From NCBI GenBank assembly GCA_947628115.1, contig CANQYS010000014.1:1-37354 (forward strand): 37,354 nucleotides of DNA, written 5' to 3'. The notes under the pieces were generated by a model. That model had not been told where the DNA came from. It did no database searches and saw only the letters and a list, made by a program, of their open reading frames with translations. Origin of the DNA: an uncultured Clostridia bacterium. Lineage in GTDB: Bacteria > Bacillota > Clostridia > TANB77 > CAG-508. Positions 34,610 through 37,354 of the stretch are shown in pieces (positions within the stretch are counted from its first letter, which is position 1; every line of letters begins with the position of its first letter). Both the position numbers and the translations under genes were made by a program.

Positions 34610-36052
34610 TTAGTATTGTCTTCCCCAAATAACAAATTCCTTTGCTTCTTTTCCACAACATACGCATTTATCTGAAATATGTTCTTTCTTAAATGGTATG
34701 CATCTTGAATGTGCTCCTGTTATATCTTTTATTTTATCCTCACACTCTTTATTTCCACACCACATTGCTTTTATATATCCCTGATTTTCATTTATATTCT
34801 TTATAAATTCATCCATATTAGTTGCAATTGTTGTTTTTTCTAACATTCTTTTTTTACACTCATTATACATGTTTTCTTGTATTTGATCTAATACTTTTTT
34901 TAATGTCTCTTCTATTTTATCTAATTTTACTACAATTTTTTCTTGAGTATCACGTCTTACTAAAACGCATTCTCCATTTTCAATATCTCTTGGACCTATT
35001 TCTATTCTAACAGGAACTCCCCTCATTTCCCAATCATTAAATTTATAGCCTGGTGTATAATTTTCCCTTACATCTATTTCGATTCTAAAATTATCACTTA
35101 ATATCTCGTAAAGTTCTTCCGCTTTATTTTTTACTCCTTCTTTTTGCATTGCAACTGGAACTATAACTGCCTGGATAGGTGCTAGTCTTGGAGGAAGTTT
35201 TAATCCTCTATTATCTCCATGTGCCATTATAACTCCACCAATTAATCTTGTGCTAATACCCCAAGATGTTTGATATGCATATTCTTCTTTTCCATCTCTG
35301 TTTTGAAATTTAACATCAAATGGTTTTGTAAAATTTTGACCAAAATAATGAGTAGTTCCTGATTGCAAAGCTCTACCATCATGCATTAAAGTCTCAACTG
35401 TATATGTATTTACAGCACCAGCAAATTTTTCTTTTTCCGTTTTTCTTCCTTTTATAACTGGTATTGCTAAAAGTTCTTCTATAATTTCTGCATATATGTC
35501 TAACATTTTTAGTGTTAATTTTTCTGCTTCTTCTGCTGTTTCATGTACTGTGTGACCTTCTTGCCATAAAAATTCTCTTGAACGCAAAAAAGGTCTTGTT
35601 TCCTTTTCCCATCTTAATACATTACACCATTGATTATAAACCATTGGTAAATCTCTCCATGATTTTACCCATTTAGAATAAAGTACTGAAAACATGGTTT
35701 CAGATGTAGGTCTTATACAAAGTTTTTCTTCTAATTCTTCATTTCCTCCCATTGTAACCCATGCTACTTCTGGAGCAAATCCTTCTACATGGTCTTTTTC
35801 CTTATTTAATAAGGTTTCAGGTATTAATACTGGAAGATAAATATTTTTTACTCCCACTTTTTTAAATTTATTGTCTGCATACTTTTGAATGTTTTCCCAT
35901 ATAGCATATCCATATGGCTTTATTGCAATACATCCTTTGGTATCTGTATAATCTGCTAAATCAGCTTTTAATACAATGTCTGTATACCATTTAGCAAAAT
36001 CTTCTTCTATATTTGTAATTTCTTTAACAAAATCATCATTTTTTTTACTCAT
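34610..36052 (-). CDS. proS: Prolyl-tRNA synthetase, type 3
   Basis: 480 residues, cytoplasmic class II synthetase that charges tRNA-Pro. Class II motifs are visible: motif 2 [24 protein letters not shown] and motif 3 [16 protein letters not shown]. Proline-pocket segments [11 protein letters not shown] and [10 protein letters not shown] are present. The C-terminal zinc-type domain, with Cys in WCGNKECE and [18 protein letters not shown] ending in Tyr, marks the archaeal/eukaryotic-like type 3 form rather than the usual bacterial one with an editing insert. GGGGGAT precedes the ATG at 36052; an upstream ATG lies in that site. No in-frame CGG. Confidence 0.96.
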   Translation of the reverse strand: MSKKNDDFVKEITNIEEDFAKWYTDIVLKADLADYTDTKGCIAIKPYGYAIWENIQKYADNKFKKVGVKNIYLPVLIPETLLNKEKDHVEGFAPEVAWVTMGGNEELEEKLCIRPTSETMFSVLYSKWVKSWRDLPMVYNQWCNVLRWEKETRPFLRSREFLWQEGHTVHETAEEAEKLTLKMLDIYAEIIEELLAIPVIKGRKTEKEKFAGAVNTYTVETLMHDGRALQSGTTHYFGQNFTKPFDVKFQNRDGKEEYAYQTSWGISTRLIGGVIMAHGDNRGLKLPPRLAPIQAVIVPVAMQKEGVKNKAEELYEILSDNFRIEIDVRENYTPGYKFNDWEMRGVPVRIEIGPRDIENGECVLVRRDTQEKIVVKLDKIEETLKKVLDQIQENMYNECKKRMLEKTTIATNMDEFIKNINENQGYIKAMWCGNKECEDKIKDITGAHSRCIPFKKEHISDKCVCCGKEAKEFVIWGRQY

Positions 36053-36104
36053 TATATTATCCCCCATTTATTTATAAAATTTAAATTCTTTATATAAAAG
36101 ATCA

Positions 36105-36203
36105 TTCTCAGTCACAGGTGTTCATTTTCATCGTACTAAGAATATTACTCTTAGATTAATGAATGTGACTCGTTTTAAGTGGGGGATGGAGCCTCACTTT
36201 TTT
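36105..36203. ncRNA. Candidate structured RNA between scpB and proS
   Basis: Nested stems AGTCACA/TGTGACT (36110-36116 with 36164-36170), TTCAT/ATGAA and CTAAGA/TCTTAG form one long arm. On the plus strand a further hairpin, AAGTGGGG/CCTCACTT (36177-36199), is followed by TTTTTT, a good intrinsic terminator that overlaps the scpB 3' end. It could be a plus-strand small RNA or a minus-strand leader of proS. No T-box GGTGG-type signal is visible. No promoter is clear. Class unknown. Confidence 0.4.
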
Positions 36204-36783
36204 CTACATTTGATTCATTAGTTTTTTCTTCTATAATTTCATCTATAACTATTTGTTCATTTTCGTCTATCTTATATTTTGGAAGTTCTGGCAATTCATC
36301 TAAGCTAGAAATTCCAAACATTTTTAAAAATTCCTTTGTAGTAGAATAAATTGTTGGTCTACCTGGAGCCTCTAATCTTCCTACTTCTTCTATTAAGTTA
36401 TATTCTAGGAGTTTATATATTGTTCCATCAGAATTTACTCCTCTTATTTGTTCTATTTCTGCTCTTGTTATTTTAGGATTATACGCAATTATAGCCAAAG
36501 TTTCTACAGCTGCTGCAGATAAACTTGGTTTTGCTCTATTATCAAATATTGGATATATATAATCATAATATTCTTTTTTAGAGCATAACTGATATCCATT
36601 ATCAACTTTAATAATTTCTATACCTCTATTTTCCTTTTCATATTCAGTTCTCATATTCTCAATAATTGTAATTACATCTTCATTACTTAATTCAAGTATT
36701 GACATAAATTTCTTTATTTCTACTACTCGTCCTGCTGAAAAAAGTATAGCTTCTATAATTGATTTTATTCTATCTATTTCCAC
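36175..36783 (-). CDS. scpB: Segregation and condensation protein B
   Basis: About 202 residues. ScpB binds ScpA, and through it SMC, for chromosome condensation. Two winged-helix domains are visible: IKSIIEAILFSAGRVVEIKKFMSIL and SLSAAAVETLAIIAYNPKITRAEIEQIRGVNSDGTIYKLL, followed by RLEAPGRPTIYSTTKEFLKMFG, the family's hallmark. The acidic tail is not conserved. The start is set at the GTG 36783, seven bases after GGAG; the ATG at 36795 is also possible. A TTGACT-AATAAT promoter is at 36823-36851. scpA is not in this window. No in-frame CGG. Confidence 0.95.
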   Translation of the reverse strand: MEIDRIKSIIEAILFSAGRVVEIKKFMSILELSNEDVITIIENMRTEYEKENRGIEIIKVDNGYQLCSKKEYYDYIYPIFDNRAKPSLSAAAVETLAIIAYNPKITRAEIEQIRGVNSDGTIYKLLEYNLIEEVGRLEAPGRPTIYSTTKEFLKMFGISSLDELPELPKYKIDENEQIVIDEIIEEKTNESNVEKSEAPSPT

Positions 36784-36822
36784 TTTTATCTCCATCTCTT
36801 ATAATATAATAATCTAACATAT

Positions 36823-36851
36823 ATTATTGCATTTATCGCTTAAAAAGTCAA
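36823..36851 (-). promoter_or_regulatory. scpB promoter
   Basis: Minus-strand TTGACT, 17-base spacer, AATAAT, divergent from the promoter that follows. Confidence 0.65.
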
Positions 36852-36856
36852 TGTTT

Positions 36857-36885
36857 TTGACATTCTTATTTTTATATGATATTAT
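36857..36885 (+). promoter_or_regulatory. Promoter of the small acidic-protein gene
   Basis: TTGACA, 17-base spacer, TATTAT; TGGAGG and the ATG at 36932 follow within 50 bases. Confidence 0.65.
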
Positions 36886-36931
36886 ATTAATAGTATTATT
36901 AAAGCATTTAATTGCTTGAATGGAGGCTTTT

Positions 36932-37111
36932 ATGTTTGAAGATATAGATAATGGAAAAAAAGAAATTGAAGTAGTTTCTGGAGATGGAACTGAATTAGAA
37001 TTTTCTCCTGTATATGAACATCTAAATGCTGTTAAACCTAAAACTAAAGATGAAGAAGAAAAAAAGAAAAAAATTATAATTCCAGAAGTTAAAAAACATA
37101 AAGAAAGCTAA
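36932..37111 (+). CDS. Small charged protein of unknown function
   Basis: 59 residues: an acidic, probably folded N-terminal part (FEDIDNGKKEIEVVSGDGTE) and a basic lysine-rich tail. The ATG at 36932 is six bases after TGGAGG; the ATG 12 bases upstream lies inside that site. It has its own promoter and a terminator that begins within its last codons, so it is a real, independent gene. Family unknown to me. Confidence 0.65.
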   Translation: MFEDIDNGKKEIEVVSGDGTELEFSPVYEHLNAVKPKTKDEEEKKKKIIIPEVKKHKES

Positions 37112-37130
37112 ATTTGCTTTCTTTATGTTT
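37094..37130. terminator. Bidirectional terminator of the small gene and tRNA-Met
   Basis: A 15-pair perfect stem, AAACATAAAGAAAGC and its complement, with a 7-base loop. T tracts follow on both strands, and the hairpin lies between the two convergent genes. Confidence 0.85.
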
Positions 37131-37131
37131 T

Positions 37132-37208
37132 TGGTAGCGAAGATGTGATTCGAACACATGACCTACCGGGTATGAACCGGTTGCTCTAGCCAACTGAGCT
37201 ACTTCGCC
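37132..37208 (-). tRNA. tRNA-Met (CAU), elongator type
   Basis: 77 nt with encoded CCA. The acceptor stem GGCGAAG/CTTCGCT, D stem GCTC/GAGC, anticodon stem ACCGG/CCGGT with loop TTCATAC (anticodon CAT), 5-base variable loop AGGTC and T arm ATGTG-TTCGAAT-CACAT all form. The sequence resembles the Firmicutes elongator tRNA-Met; a tRNA-Ile(CAU) with modified C34 is a less likely alternative. Confidence 0.93.
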
Positions 37209-37224
37209 ATATGGAACTTGTATT

Positions 37225-37253
37225 ATTATAATAAGTTTAACCAATTTTGTCAA
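37225..37253 (-). promoter_or_regulatory. tRNA-Met promoter
   Basis: Perfect consensus on the minus strand: TTGACA, 17-base spacer, TATAAT, 17 bases from the mature tRNA 5' end. The remaining 100 bases to the window end show no gene. Confidence 0.85.
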
Positions 37254-37354
37254 TAAAAAACAGAAAATTTTATAAATTTCCTTAATTTTATTTTTAAAAG
37301 CCACTTTTTATCTGTGTTGATTTTAGTTTTGTACAAAAAAGTGTTAAAATAATT

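Noticed and set aside
36053-36174. T-box riboswitch in front of proS
   Set aside because: No GGTGG-type T-box sequence, specifier loop or antiterminator pair could be found; the stems present are of another kind.
37089-37304. A 71-residue minus-strand ORF
   Set aside because: It runs through tRNA-Met, its promoter and the terminator, so it is not a gene.
1-37354. CRISPR arrays, prophage, insertion sequences with transposase
   Set aside because: No regularly spaced direct repeats, phage structural genes or transposase genes were seen apart from the Rpn-like fragment at the left edge.

Overview
The window is about 25% GC, with AGA-dominated arginine codons, strong AGGAGG-type ribosome binding sites and TTGACA/TATAAT promoters. 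It carries a gerK-type germinant receptor operon, an HU gene, a SpoVB-like flippase, type-3 ProRS, ScpB, GreA and LspA. This fits an endospore-forming, probably uncultured clostridial member of the Bacillota; the exact lineage is inference. Almost everything is chromosomal housekeeping or envelope content. There is no intact transposon, prophage or CRISPR array.

The most striking observation runs through the whole window. Every interrupted gene is interrupted in the same way. At eleven places in eight genes (a prepilin, gerKA twice, gerKC, an RluA-family synthase, ftsH twice, rluB, rluD twice, an EEP-family hydrolase) an in-frame CGG codon appears exactly where the family has a glycine. Skipping the C (reading CGGN as GGN) restores the frame and the conserved protein. 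In a manual scan of all other genes I found no in-frame CGG used as arginine, although CGT, CGC and CGA are used. The simplest biological reading is that CGG has no normal decoding tRNA in this organism and is a +1 frameshift or four-base glycine signal (CGGN). The non-biological reading is a systematic insertion artefact. The strict codon phase of all eleven events, the double sites in three genes and the intact downstream domains argue against ordinary pseudogenes.

Layout. 1-1480: start of an Rpn-like nuclease gene and a prepilin-like gene with an unusually GC-rich C-terminus, both minus. 1690-5990: gerKA-gerKB-gerKC plus a small two-helix D-subunit-like gene, preceded by a MITE-like repeat. 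6097-7218: a secreted glycine-rich repeat protein with a C-terminal anchor. 7244-7508: a densely base-paired noncoding element. 7536-12316 (minus): two arylsulfotransferase-family proteins, a membrane-anchored SUMF1/lectin-like protein and secG. 12435-14153: a leaderless RluA-family gene and deoD. 14304-19371 (minus): a Fem-type ligase, alr, a DUF1189-like protein and ftsH. 19441-21833: a candidate small RNA, HU, a SpoVB-like flippase with an apparent ATT start, and a second MITE-like repeat. 21950-26884: a stand-alone VirD4/TraG-like ATPase convergent with an operon of rluB, an S1-domain protein and a winged-helix protein. 26929-30701 (minus): membrane proteins with lspA-rluD. 30886-34557: the EEP hydrolase, a double-OB SSB-like protein, greA, an unknown protein and a second prepilin. 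34610-37208: proS, a structured element, scpB, a small acidic protein and tRNA-Met.

Functionally the window mixes translation and rRNA modification (three pseudouridine synthases, ProRS, tRNA-Met, S1 protein), cell envelope work (Alr, Fem ligase, flippase, LspA, FtsH, SecG) and sporulation/germination. All three pseudouridine synthases carry the CGG shift sites, so any CGG-decoding effect would feed back on ribosome modification.
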